Position numbers and translations under genes: made by a program | The notes under the pieces: generated by a model | Databases searched by the model: none | Told to the model about the DNA's origin: nothing | The model's input: the letters and a program-made list of their open reading frames with translations, nothing else | Source of the DNA: Pleurocapsa sp. MO_226.B13 | GTDB taxonomy: Bacteria > Cyanobacteriota > Cyanobacteriia > Cyanobacteriales > Xenococcaceae | Direction of reading: 5' to 3' | NCBI GenBank assembly: GCA_030064795.1 | Contig: JASJEI010000305.1 | Span: 1 to 20,275 of the forward strand | DNA length: 20,275 nt | Shown: piece by piece, positions 14,375 to 20,275 of the stretch | Layout: each line of letters begins with the position of its first letter | Position numbering within the stretch: position 1 is the stretch's first letter

Positions 14375-14396
14375 TGGTTTTAGCCAAAACCATTTT
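14375..14396 (+). terminator. terminator-like hairpin without an assigned gene
   Basis: TGGTTTT pairs with AAAACCA across a 4-nt loop (agcc) and is followed by TTTT on the plus strand. No coding gene ends here on the plus strand, so it may end a short RNA transcribed in 13990-14375. The stem is A/T-rich, so strength is modest. Confidence 0.4.
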
Positions 14397-14559
14397 GTTG
14401 CTTACTTGTTACCGAGTATTTTTGTCGTTCCTAGATAAATATTGTCAAACGATGTCTTAATAAAAATAATCAATATCAACTTAGCAACAAATCTACTATA
14501 GAAATACAAGATTGGCTTTACAGCCGAACAAATCGTAATATTTGTTAAAAAAAATCCAT

Positions 14560-15255
14560 ATGGGCAGCAAGATTGTAGAACAGTATCCAACTCATGTAGA
14601 AGCTCTTAGCAAGACAAGGAAAGTCGTAGGACTAACTTACGAAGAGCTAGCGTCCTTAGCCGAAACAACTAGAACCAACCTCAGTAATACTATAGGTAAA
14701 AATCCCTCTTATTTACCCTCTCTTGCCCTAATCGAAAGAATTTTGGCGGCGTTTGAAGCGACCAAACCAGGCGCAAGGCTATATTACAGTTTAATCCTGT
14801 CTAATTATTCACCAGAAGAAGCAGAAAAAATATCCTTTGGGACGGATGATACCATACCAAAGCTTGACTTAAAAGAGGCAGCAAGTCTCAAGCAAGAATC
14901 GCAAATACGACAGCTAATTGTTTCGCTGCTCGATAAAATCGACCTACGAAAGCTAATTTTAGATGACTTAGATTCTAAGACAGCAATTCTAATGTTGGTT
15001 TCCTGTCTTGATAAGAAAAACTTTTTCGATAATTTAAAAAAGCACCGCGTTGCCTATCAAATAGCTGAAAAACTAGTCTATTGTGGATTCGATCTAGGAG
15101 CCAGACCTTTTCAGATCGGCAGAAACATAGATCCAGAAAGGGTTGCAGGAATAATGAAGGGTTTTAGCCCCAGAATTGTCTCAAAGGAACAAAAAAAGCC
15201 AAACAAGCAGTCCCAGGCTGAAGCCTCCCCAGAAAAATTAGAATTGATTGGCTAG
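14560..15255 (+). CDS. HTH-type (XRE-like) regulator, candidate
   Basis: About 231 residues from the ATG at 14560; a TTG at 14542 is less likely. Residues about 8-60 show a helix-turn-helix layout: 'HVEALSKTRKVVGLTYEELASLAETTRTNLSNTIG' has the shape L..AR...GLT-EELA...T-RT-LS..I, matching XRE-like DNA-binding domains, followed by 'SLALIERILAAFEA' as the fourth and fifth helices. The rest is helical and unfamiliar, and the C-terminal 35 residues are basic (SKEQKKPNKQSQ). Being divergent from the primase across the 580-bp region, it may control replication or transfer genes. The DNA-binding call is moderately sure; the target is unknown. Confidence 0.5.
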   Translation: MGSKIVEQYPTHVEALSKTRKVVGLTYEELASLAETTRTNLSNTIGKNPSYLPSLALIERILAAFEATKPGARLYYSLILSNYSPEEAEKISFGTDDTIPKLDLKEAASLKQESQIRQLIVSLLDKIDLRKLILDDLDSKTAILMLVSCLDKKNFFDNLKKHRVAYQIAEKLVYCGFDLGARPFQIGRNIDPERVAGIMKGFSPRIVSKEQKKPNKQSQAEASPEKLELIG

Positions 15256-15379
15256 CACTCTTGGCATTTGCTGAAGATTTGAACTATACTGGCGGATCTC
15301 ATACAGATAGTACATAAGTTCCAGATGTTTGAACTCGTCTTCTGTGTCCATTTAATTACTGATAAACCAGTCACAGCAA

Positions 15380-15808
15380 ATGATTCGGGATGATATTTTT
15401 AGATTGATAGCTAGTTTAGATGACAAGTCAATAGACTACTTATGGCTATTATTGCGATGCGACGAAAACGATAAATTGCCAATTAGTAAACATTTCTCCC
15501 CTAAAATAAAAGCTATAATTTACCAAACCAACAGATTAAACCGAAAAGAACTCAAACAGTTCAAGCTTTTATTTTTGGCTGCTTGTCTTGGTATACAAAA
15601 GCAGCCTATAAATCGCGAAAAATCTCTAGATATATTAGCAATACTCGTTAGAGAAGCCGATAGCATTAACGAAATTATTCAGCCAAAAAATTATTTATTG
15701 GATTCAGCTACCGATTTTATGACAGAGGCTATTAAAAGAGGTCTAATGTCGAATACGCAGCTTGAGACATTAATGAATGCTTTGGCAGATAATATCTCCT
15801 ACAGTTGA
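15380..15808 (+). CDS. hypothetical helical protein
   Basis: A 142-residue, almost all-helical protein that I do not recognise. Its start is 'MIRDDIFRLIASLDDKSIDY' and two later helices end in 'FLAACLGIQ' and 'LETLMNALADNI'. It lies 124 nt downstream of the HTH-type gene on the same strand, so it may share a transcript, and could be a partner or modulator of that regulator. No catalytic residues, signal peptide or membrane segment are visible. The gap to the convergent next gene (15809-15890) is A/T-rich, with a weak GTTTT...AAAAC inverted repeat. Confidence 0.5.
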   Translation: MIRDDIFRLIASLDDKSIDYLWLLLRCDENDKLPISKHFSPKIKAIIYQTNRLNRKELKQFKLLFLAACLGIQKQPINREKSLDILAILVREADSINEIIQPKNYLLDSATDFMTEAIKRGLMSNTQLETLMNALADNISYS

Positions 15809-15890
15809 ACCTCCAGAAGAAAATTAAAATTAATTGTTTTAATAAAACTTTAAGTCAGAGCAATAGCCTAACTTAAATAAATTATAAAAA

Positions 15891-16664
15891 CTAATTTAGA
15901 TATTCATCTTCAAGCAACTGAAGTAACCTTTCCTCAATTGAATTAAGAGTTGAGCGATTCAGCTTTTCTAATCCACGTAATACCCACATGGCGGCTTCAT
16001 CTAAGTCTCCTACTTCAGCAAGAGCCGTCATTCTTTCTCCTAAGTCCAGCATTTGTTCTGATTCTGCTGGGGTAAACTTCATTTGTTGTAAGTCTTCTAC
16101 TGAAACTACATACTGACTGTCCCAGGTATCCACTACACATTTATCTTTTCTAACTTCTGATATTACACACCAACAATTTTGCTTTCCTTTAATCCCTGAA
16201 GATATGCGGCATATTTGACCCTCGGTAAAAGGATTAACAGGCGGATATTTTTGATTCAGATAAGTTTTGACTGCCGTTTTTACCATTGAATAGGAAGGCA
16301 CTTTACCCAAAGCAATATCTACTGCCATCACCCAAACTTCACCCGCTTCAATTGGGCTTAAATGAGCTTGAAAAATTGGTCTTAACTGCTTTTGTTTATT
16401 CGGTAATGCCTCATTTAGACCCTGGGTCTTTAAATATTCTACTATCTGATAGTAAGTCTCGGCAGCGATCATACAACGCTCGATATAAAGCATCGAAAAT
16501 CCAAAAACTTCATCGCAATAAGATTCAAAATTATCATAGGAATCGCGATACAGTTTCAATCGCTTAATCGTCCGCAGTGCCTGACCTCGCAGCACAAAAC
16601 CAGTTAAGACTTGTTGCTCTAATTTATCCCTTAACTGTTGTTCTTGTGGTGATAAAACATACAA
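15891..16664 (-). CDS. plasmid-type ParB-like N-domain protein of unknown function
   Basis: A 257-residue protein. The start is a TTG at 16664, since no ATG or GTG lies in frame near the first helix. The N-terminal 115 residues follow a pattern common in plasmid and phage DNA-binding proteins: 'LRTIKRLKLYRDSYDNFESY' then 'FGFSMLYIERCMIAAE', then 'KQLRPIFQAHLSPIEAGEVW' and 'ALGKVPSYSMVKTAV'. This is a helix-turn-helix unit similar to the DNA-binding part of ParB-like proteins, so a DNA-binding role is plausible. A central beta-rich part (about 150-190, with 'NCWCVISEVRKDKCVV') and a helical acidic tail follow. It reads divergently from the recombinase at 16809 and might regulate it. It lacks a ParB nuclease box, so it is not the missing PRTRC ParB. 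Confidence 0.5.
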   Translation of the reverse strand: MYVLSPQEQQLRDKLEQQVLTGFVLRGQALRTIKRLKLYRDSYDNFESYCDEVFGFSMLYIERCMIAAETYYQIVEYLKTQGLNEALPNKQKQLRPIFQAHLSPIEAGEVWVMAVDIALGKVPSYSMVKTAVKTYLNQKYPPVNPFTEGQICRISSGIKGKQNCWCVISEVRKDKCVVDTWDSQYVVSVEDLQQMKFTPAESEQMLDLGERMTALAEVGDLDEAAMWVLRGLEKLNRSTLNSIEERLLQLLEDEYLN

Positions 16665-16775
16665 CCTGCAATATGTCCTTACCCAAGCTAATTACTCACT
16701 AATTCTACAACTTTTAGTGTAAATAACTTACCTTCTACGTAGTAAACTTTTTACAGGGGATTTATCGTTTTGGTT

Positions 16776-16808
16776 TTGGGTAAGGGGGAAAGGGTAAGGG
16801 GAAAAGGG
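16776..16808 (+). repeat. purine-rich G-run tract before the recombinase start
   Basis: The 33 nt before the recombinase ATG are made of G-runs separated by A or T (GGGTAAGGGGGAAAGGGTAA and continuation). It holds the likely Shine-Dalgarno sequence. Similar GGGAAAGGG tracts are scattered through cyanobacterial intergenic DNA, so this may be a repeat relic rather than a dedicated signal. Confidence 0.4.
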
Positions 16809-17852
16809 ATGGCAATTAGACGATCGAACAAAGATAGTAGATTAGAGCATAGCGATCGCCGTTCTCTTGCTACGGTTTCTACTTTACCTACTGTCAAAGC
16901 GATGTGCGACTGTTTTGACAGATATCTTAACCTAACTATTGCCGATGGTCATGCCAGTAACGATACAGTTAAAACTTATAGCAGTCGGGTTCATCAATTT
17001 CTTAGTTGGTGCAGGGAGCGAGAACTTTATCCTGCATTGGTTACAAAGGATAATATTCAAGAATACCGCAAACACTTGGTTGATGGTGAAAAAACTTCTC
17101 CGACGATTCGTTTGTCTTTACTGGCTATCAAGCATTTTTACACAGCTTGTTTGGCTCAGAAGTTGGTCAAGGGTAATCCTGTTATTGGGGTGAAAGCACC
17201 AAGAGAAAGGCGTGAAGTTGGTAGCACGATTAATTATTTATCTCTTGAAGAGTTACAGCAGATATTCGATCGCATCGCGCCTACCTTAAAAATTCGCGGA
17301 GATAAAACTGCCAAAGTACAGGTTTTGCGCGATCGCATCTTATTAGGCTGTATGGCTTTACAAGGATGCCGTAGCATTGAAATGTACCGAGCAAACTTAG
17401 GAGATGTTAGCGAATCCTACGGTCAACATTTTCTCAAGCTAGATGGAAAAAATAGCATCCGAACTGTCGTTTTAAGATCCGATTTGGGAGAAGAAATAAC
17501 TCGGTATCGACAAGCTCGTGTAAAAAGTGGAGAAAAGGTAAATGCTGGTTCTCCTTTTTTCATCTCTTTATCAAATCGTCGTTACGGTCAAAGACTATCC
17601 AGAAGAGGAATTAGTTTTATTGTCGATAGTTATTTGTCTGAGTGCGGTCTAAAACATAGCGATCTAGAGCGCAGTCTTTCTCCGCATAGTCTACGTCACA
17701 CCGCAGGTACTTTGAGTCTCCAGAATGGTTCTTCTTTGCGAGAGGTTCAGGATTTTTTGGGACATAGCGACCCTAAGACCACTGCTGTCTATACTCATGT
17801 TCTTAGCTCTCAAGATAATAATCCTGCCACAAAAATTGATATCAGTTTTTAG
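16809..17852 (+). CDS. tyrosine recombinase (XerC/D-like), candidate integrase of the element
   Basis: About 347 residues from the ATG at 16809; a TTG at 16770 gives a poorer, G-tract-encoded start. The N-terminal SAM-like core-binding domain runs to about 130 ('FDRYLNLTIADGHASNDTVK' and 'YSSRVHQFLSWCRE'). The catalytic domain has all six residues: R188 in 'QGCRSIEM', K214 in 'LDGKNS', H293 and R296 in 'PHSLRHTAG', H319 in 'LGHSDPKTT' and the nucleophile Y328 in 'VYTHV'. It should break and join DNA at specific sites. As the last gene before chromosomal-type genes, it is the likely integrase. Alternatives are a resolvase of plasmid multimers or a chromosomal Xer homologue. Confidence 0.88.
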   Translation: MAIRRSNKDSRLEHSDRRSLATVSTLPTVKAMCDCFDRYLNLTIADGHASNDTVKTYSSRVHQFLSWCRERELYPALVTKDNIQEYRKHLVDGEKTSPTIRLSLLAIKHFYTACLAQKLVKGNPVIGVKAPRERREVGSTINYLSLEELQQIFDRIAPTLKIRGDKTAKVQVLRDRILLGCMALQGCRSIEMYRANLGDVSESYGQHFLKLDGKNSIRTVVLRSDLGEEITRYRQARVKSGEKVNAGSPFFISLSNRRYGQRLSRRGISFIVDSYLSECGLKHSDLERSLSPHSLRHTAGTLSLQNGSSLREVQDFLGHSDPKTTAVYTHVLSSQDNNPATKIDISF

Positions 17853-18145
17853 CAGTTTGCAGAACAAAATTGTACTTGGGGTTTGAGTAGGTGCGATTCG
17901 TTGACGTAAATAACCGCTTTTTTAGCTCTCATTATATTTACTCACAAAATCTTTCGTTCTTACTATTTTTAGTCGCTAGCGATTACCTGATTCTTGGATC
18001 GCCAAAAGCGTGCAAGACCCGATAAATGCCGTAATTTTTCAGAGCTATTTGTCCCTACTGTTAGCCTGCTTAAGTTAGTTGGAAAAATATTAAATTGTCA
18101 TGGCGACCTGTTACTATTGGATCGCCGTCATGAACAGTGAAAAGG
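17853..18145. other. 293-bp gap that may hold the element's right boundary
   Basis: Nothing coding is convincing. A 5-bp GGCGA/TCGCC inverted repeat (18102-18126) lies just after the minus-strand aspartoacylase stop and could be a weak terminator. No tRNA gene or fragment is visible, so an integration site could not be located from sequence alone. The region is A/T-rich around 17915-17970. Confidence 0.4.
18102..18126 (-). terminator. weak terminator candidate after the aspartoacylase gene
   Basis: GGCGA at 18102-18106 pairs with TCGCC at 18122-18126 around a 15-nt loop, about 20 nt past the aspartoacylase stop on the minus strand. A T-rich run (ATTTAATATTTTT) lies further downstream on that strand rather than directly adjoining, so termination would be inefficient. 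Confidence 0.3.
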
Positions 18146-19039
18146 TCAGGTTAGCTGCCTGGTGGTACTAAAATCTTCTGGACGGGTAATAAACATCGCA
18201 ACCCCTTTTTCGTAATACGCAGATTCATTAATAAAAATGGGATATACAACTGAATCATTTTCATATACAATCTCCTGACCATCAAACGTTAAAAACATCG
18301 GTTCTCCAGGATTCAGAGCTTGATAATCTCGAAATTGTAGCTGAGGATGAATCATGGCTTGAATTTCTCCAGCCTCATTCCTGGGGTAATCTATCGTGCC
18401 AATGCTTTCGTAAACCACGAGTGGATCTCTTACTTGAGGCGGCACACCTTGGTTATAGGCTTGCACATAATCAAGAATTGTGTGAATAAGTTTTTCAGTC
18501 TGCTGGAATAAATTGGCATCTAATATTCCTTGGGCAACAGCACCAACTTCAATTGTGCAACCAAATTCACAAATCGAGTCTAGATAAGAATCGTCTTGAG
18601 TTTTGGGTGCTGAGTAAAGTACCTTGATGTTTGGATTTACATCACAAAGATAGGCTGCTAGTTGTAAGTTAAATAGTTTCTTGCTTGCCAGAATAATTGT
18701 TAATCCCATGTTAGATGTTGTGCTGTGTAAATCAACAACTAGATCGGCTGGTCGATTGCCTCCAGTCCCAAAGGTTTGGTGTATCACTTTAGCTCTCTGT
18801 GCTTCGTAACTTGACAGTTTGAGATTGTTCAAACAGGAGCTTTGAAAACAACGATTTAGATCGGTGTCAACATATCGTTTCCCAATTTCATATGCTTTCT
18901 CGTTGGCTAGTAAAGTACAAGTCTCAAAGCTTTCCCTCTGGATTAACTGAGGCTCACGTTCAAATTTTTTAACCAGGTAAATTCCTGTAAGCTCATTGCC
19001 GTGTGTCCCCCCGACAATAAGAGTTCGCTTAATGTTCAT
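18146..19039 (-). CDS. aspartoacylase-family metallohydrolase
   Basis: About 297 residues from the ATG at 19039. The longer reading from a TTG at 19162 adds 41 residues unlike the family, whose members begin just before the first zinc motif. Visible: 'LIVGGTHGNELTGIY' with the zinc-binding H..E pair, 'VDTDLNRCFQ' with the substrate Arg, 'LVVDLHSTTSNMG' with the third zinc ligand His, and 'TIEVGAVAQG' holding the catalytic Glu. Members deacylate N-acetyl- or N-acyl-amino acids; the exact substrate cannot be told from sequence, and the family also includes succinylglutamate desuccinylase relatives. The sequence is full length and undisturbed and reads as chromosomal DNA. Confidence 0.85.
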   Translation of the reverse strand: MNIKRTLIVGGTHGNELTGIYLVKKFEREPQLIQRESFETCTLLANEKAYEIGKRYVDTDLNRCFQSSCLNNLKLSSYEAQRAKVIHQTFGTGGNRPADLVVDLHSTTSNMGLTIILASKKLFNLQLAAYLCDVNPNIKVLYSAPKTQDDSYLDSICEFGCTIEVGAVAQGILDANLFQQTEKLIHTILDYVQAYNQGVPPQVRDPLVVYESIGTIDYPRNEAGEIQAMIHPQLQFRDYQALNPGEPMFLTFDGQEIVYENDSVVYPIFINESAYYEKGVAMFITRPEDFSTTRQLT

Positions 19040-19070
19040 AGTTGTAAAAATAAGAGGGACTAAGAGGGAC

Positions 19071-19087
19071 GCTGAGGTTTCCTCAGC
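19071..19087 (-). promoter_or_regulatory. leader hairpin upstream of the aspartoacylase start
   Basis: A perfect 7-bp GCTGAGG/CCTCAGC stem with a 3-nt loop lies 32-48 nt upstream of the aspartoacylase ATG on its strand. Two near-identical GTCCCTCTTA decamers follow it, then a T-rich run. If transcribed, the hairpin could act as an attenuator or message-end stem; equally it may be a relic of a dispersed repeat. Confidence 0.35.
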
Positions 19088-19233
19088 TTGTCCAATCGAC
19101 TTGTTAAGTTCATTAGTTCTATTATAAGATTGCAGTTTAAATATACTACAAGCTGGTCTCAAGTTTTTGCAACAAAACCAGAATTTTTAAACTTTTTGCG
19201 ACAGAACCCGATTTCCGAAGAATCGAGATCGCT

Positions 19234-19638
19234 TTATGATTGGTGAAATGCTTCTTGTTCTTGACAGTCGGCGCATAAACCAAAAAATTCTAAAGTATGA
19301 TAGTAAACCTTAAATTCCTGAGATTGAGACCAACGATCTAATTTACCGTTTATCGGACAACTATCGATAACAATCGAACGCTGACAGTGAAGACAGTTGA
19401 AGTGATGTTGCTGATGTAACGAAGTAACACTATACAAAGATTTACCTTTGATACTAATTCGTTCTTGGATTGAGCCTTGTTTGTGAAGACTTTTTAATGC
19501 ACGATAAACTGTTGCTAATCCGATCTTTTTGCCTTGACGTTGTAATTCTAAATACAAATCTTGAGCATCAATTTCTCTTTGAAGTTGTTTGAGGAAATCA
19601 TAAACAGTTTTGTGACTGCTGGGTTGTCGAATTGACAT
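19234..19638 (-). CDS. zur: Fur-family metalloregulator, Zur (FurB)-like
   Basis: A 134-residue Fur-type repressor. The DNA-recognition helix is at 'KKIGLATVYRALKSLHKQG' (about 37-55). The C-terminal dimerisation domain has H78/H79 in 'HQQHHFNCLHC' and two CxxC pairs, C82/C85 and C122/C125 ('GLCADC'), which hold the structural zinc; C94 in 'IDSCPINGK' and H114 are further ligand candidates. The 'SCP' and 'YHTLEFFGLC' segments are what I associate with cyanobacterial Zur/FurB rather than FurA or PerR, so a zinc-sensing role is likely. The start is the ATG at 19638, with a 16-bp palindrome 40 nt upstream that may be an operator. It is adjacent to folE on the same strand. Confidence 0.7.
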   Translation of the reverse strand: MSIRQPSSHKTVYDFLKQLQREIDAQDLYLELQRQGKKIGLATVYRALKSLHKQGSIQERISIKGKSLYSVTSLHQQHHFNCLHCQRSIVIDSCPINGKLDRWSQSQEFKVYYHTLEFFGLCADCQEQEAFHQS

Positions 19639-19677
19639 AAAGCTAACGTCCGTAAATTGAAATGGGCGAACACAAAT

Positions 19678-19693
19678 ACAAGAGATCTCTTGT
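19678..19693. promoter_or_regulatory. 16-bp perfect palindrome upstream of the Zur-like gene
   Basis: ACAAGAGATCTCTTGT is a perfect dyad located 40-55 nt upstream of the ATG at 19638. It has no following T-run, so it is not a terminator. A dimeric regulator, perhaps the Fur-family protein itself, could bind here. It does not resemble the cyanobacterial Zur consensus (TGATAAT-type), so the identity of its binder is open. Confidence 0.45.
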
Positions 19694-19758
19694 GGAAACT
19701 GTTGATGGAGCTAGAGACTGACTAAGCTACGCTTTGTATCTTCTTCAGTCAGAAATAA

Positions 19759-19783
19759 AGAGATGAGCTTAATACCCATCTCT
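19759..19783 (-). terminator. Rho-independent terminator after folE
   Basis: AGAGATG and CATCTCT are complementary arms with an 11-nt loop that can pair further (GG with CT-flanking bases). On the minus strand the stem is followed by TTTATTT. It begins about 20 nt after the folE stop at 19804, so it fits the end of that message. Confidence 0.6.
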
Positions 19784-19803
19784 AACAATGACACGCACAT
19801 CAA

Positions 19804-20275
19804 TTAACGCAACCCAGGATTGTGGCGAATTAAACTCATAAACTCCTGACGGGTTTTAGCATCATCGGCAAACACACCCCTAACCGCACTGGTAGAAGTC
19901 CAAGAACCAGGTTTTTGCACTCCCCGCATCACCATACACATATGGCTGGCTTCTACTACTACCGCTACACCTTTAGGTTGTAATAATCCTTGGAGTGCAT
20001 CGGCGATTTGAGCGGTTAATCTTTCCTGTACCTGCAAACGTCGTCCGTACATTTCACAAATACGAGCAATTTTGGACAGTCCGATTACCTTACCATCGGG
20101 AATATAAGCTAGGTGAGCGCGACCTAAAATGGGCAAGATATGGTGTTCGCAAGAGCTAAATAAGTCAATATCCCGAACTAAGACCATTTCATTAGCATCT
20201 TCGTGAAATACTGCTCCATTGAGCAATTCGTCTAAGGATTGATGATAGCCAGAAGTCAGAAACTTTAAGGCTTTG
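19804..20275 (-). CDS. folE: GTP cyclohydrolase I (5' partial, runs off the right edge)
   Basis: The frame is open to the window end, so the protein enters from beyond 20275; 157 residues are seen. It converts GTP to 7,8-dihydroneopterin triphosphate, the first step of folate and pterin synthesis. Diagnostic blocks: '[23 protein letters not shown]' with the zinc Cys and His, '[20 protein letters not shown]' with the catalytic segment, '[20 protein letters not shown]' with the second zinc Cys, and 'STSAVRGVF' near the end. It is the zinc-dependent FolE type, not FolE2. Its stop lies at 19804, with a terminator directly after. The Zur-like gene downstream on the same strand is 165 nt away, so they are probably separate units. 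The N-terminal 60 or so residues are outside the window. Confidence 0.9.
   Translation of the reverse strand, partial: KALKFLTSGYHQSLDELLNGAVFHEDANEMVLVRDIDLFSSCEHHILPILGRAHLAYIPDGKVIGLSKIARICEMYGRRLQVQERLTAQIADALQGLLQPKGVAVVVEASHMCMVMRGVQKPGSWTSTSAVRGVFADDAKTRQEFMSLIRHNPGLR

Larger units (their letters stand above)
13980..14559. other. 580-bp non-coding region, candidate origin or small-RNA locus
   Basis: No convincing gene lies here, and the only ORFs are short and lack recognisable content. It separates the primase gene from the divergent HTH-type gene. It holds a perfect 8-bp inverted repeat (14118-14139), an A/T-rich run at 14207-14228, an unassigned terminator-like hairpin (14375-14396) and a short hairpin next to the primase start (13983-13996). 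The position beside a primase gene, together with these inverted repeats, would suit a replication origin or copy-control RNA. No iterons (repeated direct 15-22-mers) were found by eye. Confidence 0.35.
1..17900. mobile_element. plasmid-like or integrative element (right end near the recombinase)
   Basis: The content is a set of genes typical of plasmids and integrative elements: secretion-type proteins, toxin-antitoxin modules, a PRTRC cassette, primase, helicase and a tyrosine recombinase, bordered on the right by folE, Zur-like and aspartoacylase genes of core type. The right limit is placed after the recombinase stop by content only; no attachment repeats were identified. The left end is outside the window. 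The element could also be a plasmid fused to the chromosome or an ICE. Confidence 0.5.

Noticed and set aside
14402..14590. 62-residue minus-strand open frame overlapping the HTH-type gene start
   Set aside because: Cysteine- and isoleucine-rich nonsense-like composition; it overlaps the start of a better-supported gene.
15891..16664. The missing PRTRC ParB
   Set aside because: It shares a ParB-like DNA-binding pattern but lacks the N-terminal ParB nuclease-type box, is only 257 residues long and sits far from the cassette.
17853..18145. tRNA gene as an integration target
   Set aside because: No cloverleaf-like set of stems, TTCRA loop or GGTTC-type T-loop could be found on either strand.
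19039..19162. N-terminal extension of the aspartoacylase from TTG 19162
   Set aside because: The 41 residues are unlike the family, whose N-terminus begins just before the GGTHGNE motif; a leader hairpin lies in this stretch.

Overview
The window looks like cyanobacterial DNA. The octamer GCGATCGC (HIP1) recurs on both sides of most genes (for example 461-468, 2660-2667, 3044-3051, 6644-6651, 11009-11016 and three copies in 12411-12611). Short heptad and hairpin repeats of the kind common in filamentous and pleurocapsalean cyanobacteria are present, and the gene at 19234-19638 resembles cyanobacterial Zur. About 18 kb reads as a plasmid-like or integrative element. The last 2 kb looks like ordinary chromosomal housekeeping DNA.

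Layout. 1-993 is the end of a plus-strand operon resembling conjugative type IV secretion parts (VirB10/TrbI-like C-terminus, then a secreted VirB9/TraK-like protein). 1028-2519 is a toxin-antitoxin cluster: a RelE-type toxin broken by a 47-bp hairpin-forming insertion with its intact antitoxin, an orphan antitoxin-like gene, and an apparently intact VapBC-type pair. 2482-6281, on the minus strand, is a PRTRC cassette in the order E, C, F-position gene, B, A, ThiF. Read by family, it supplies a ubiquitin-like protein (C), an E2-like protein (B), an E1-like adenylyltransferase (ThiF) and a JAMM peptidase (A). A roughly 190-bp element bounded by inverted heptad repeats lies between the F-position gene and B.

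6359-7372, divergent from that cassette, encodes a membrane-anchored protein with a Vsr/DUF559-like nuclease domain. 7380-13979 holds a DNA-metabolism module: a small unknown, a possible single-strand annealing-type protein, a possible degenerate RecB-fold protein, a UvrD-type helicase, a second VapBC pair with a frameshifted toxin, and a 729-residue protein with an archaeo-eukaryotic primase domain. A 580-bp non-coding stretch follows with two clean inverted repeats, a candidate origin or small-RNA locus. Then come an HTH-type regulator, a small unknown, a plasmid-type ParB-like N-domain protein and a tyrosine recombinase with all catalytic residues.

The element probably ends just after the recombinase, within 17853-18145. 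Beyond it are an aspartoacylase-family hydrolase, a Zur-like Fur protein and the folE (GTP cyclohydrolase I) gene, which runs off the right edge. The most interesting system is the PRTRC cassette. It carries every part expected of a protein-modifier pathway, including an E2-like active-site motif and a ubiquitin-like protein with an unusual C-terminal extension. Its function remains unestablished, and its usual ParB and actin-like (D) partners are not in this window.
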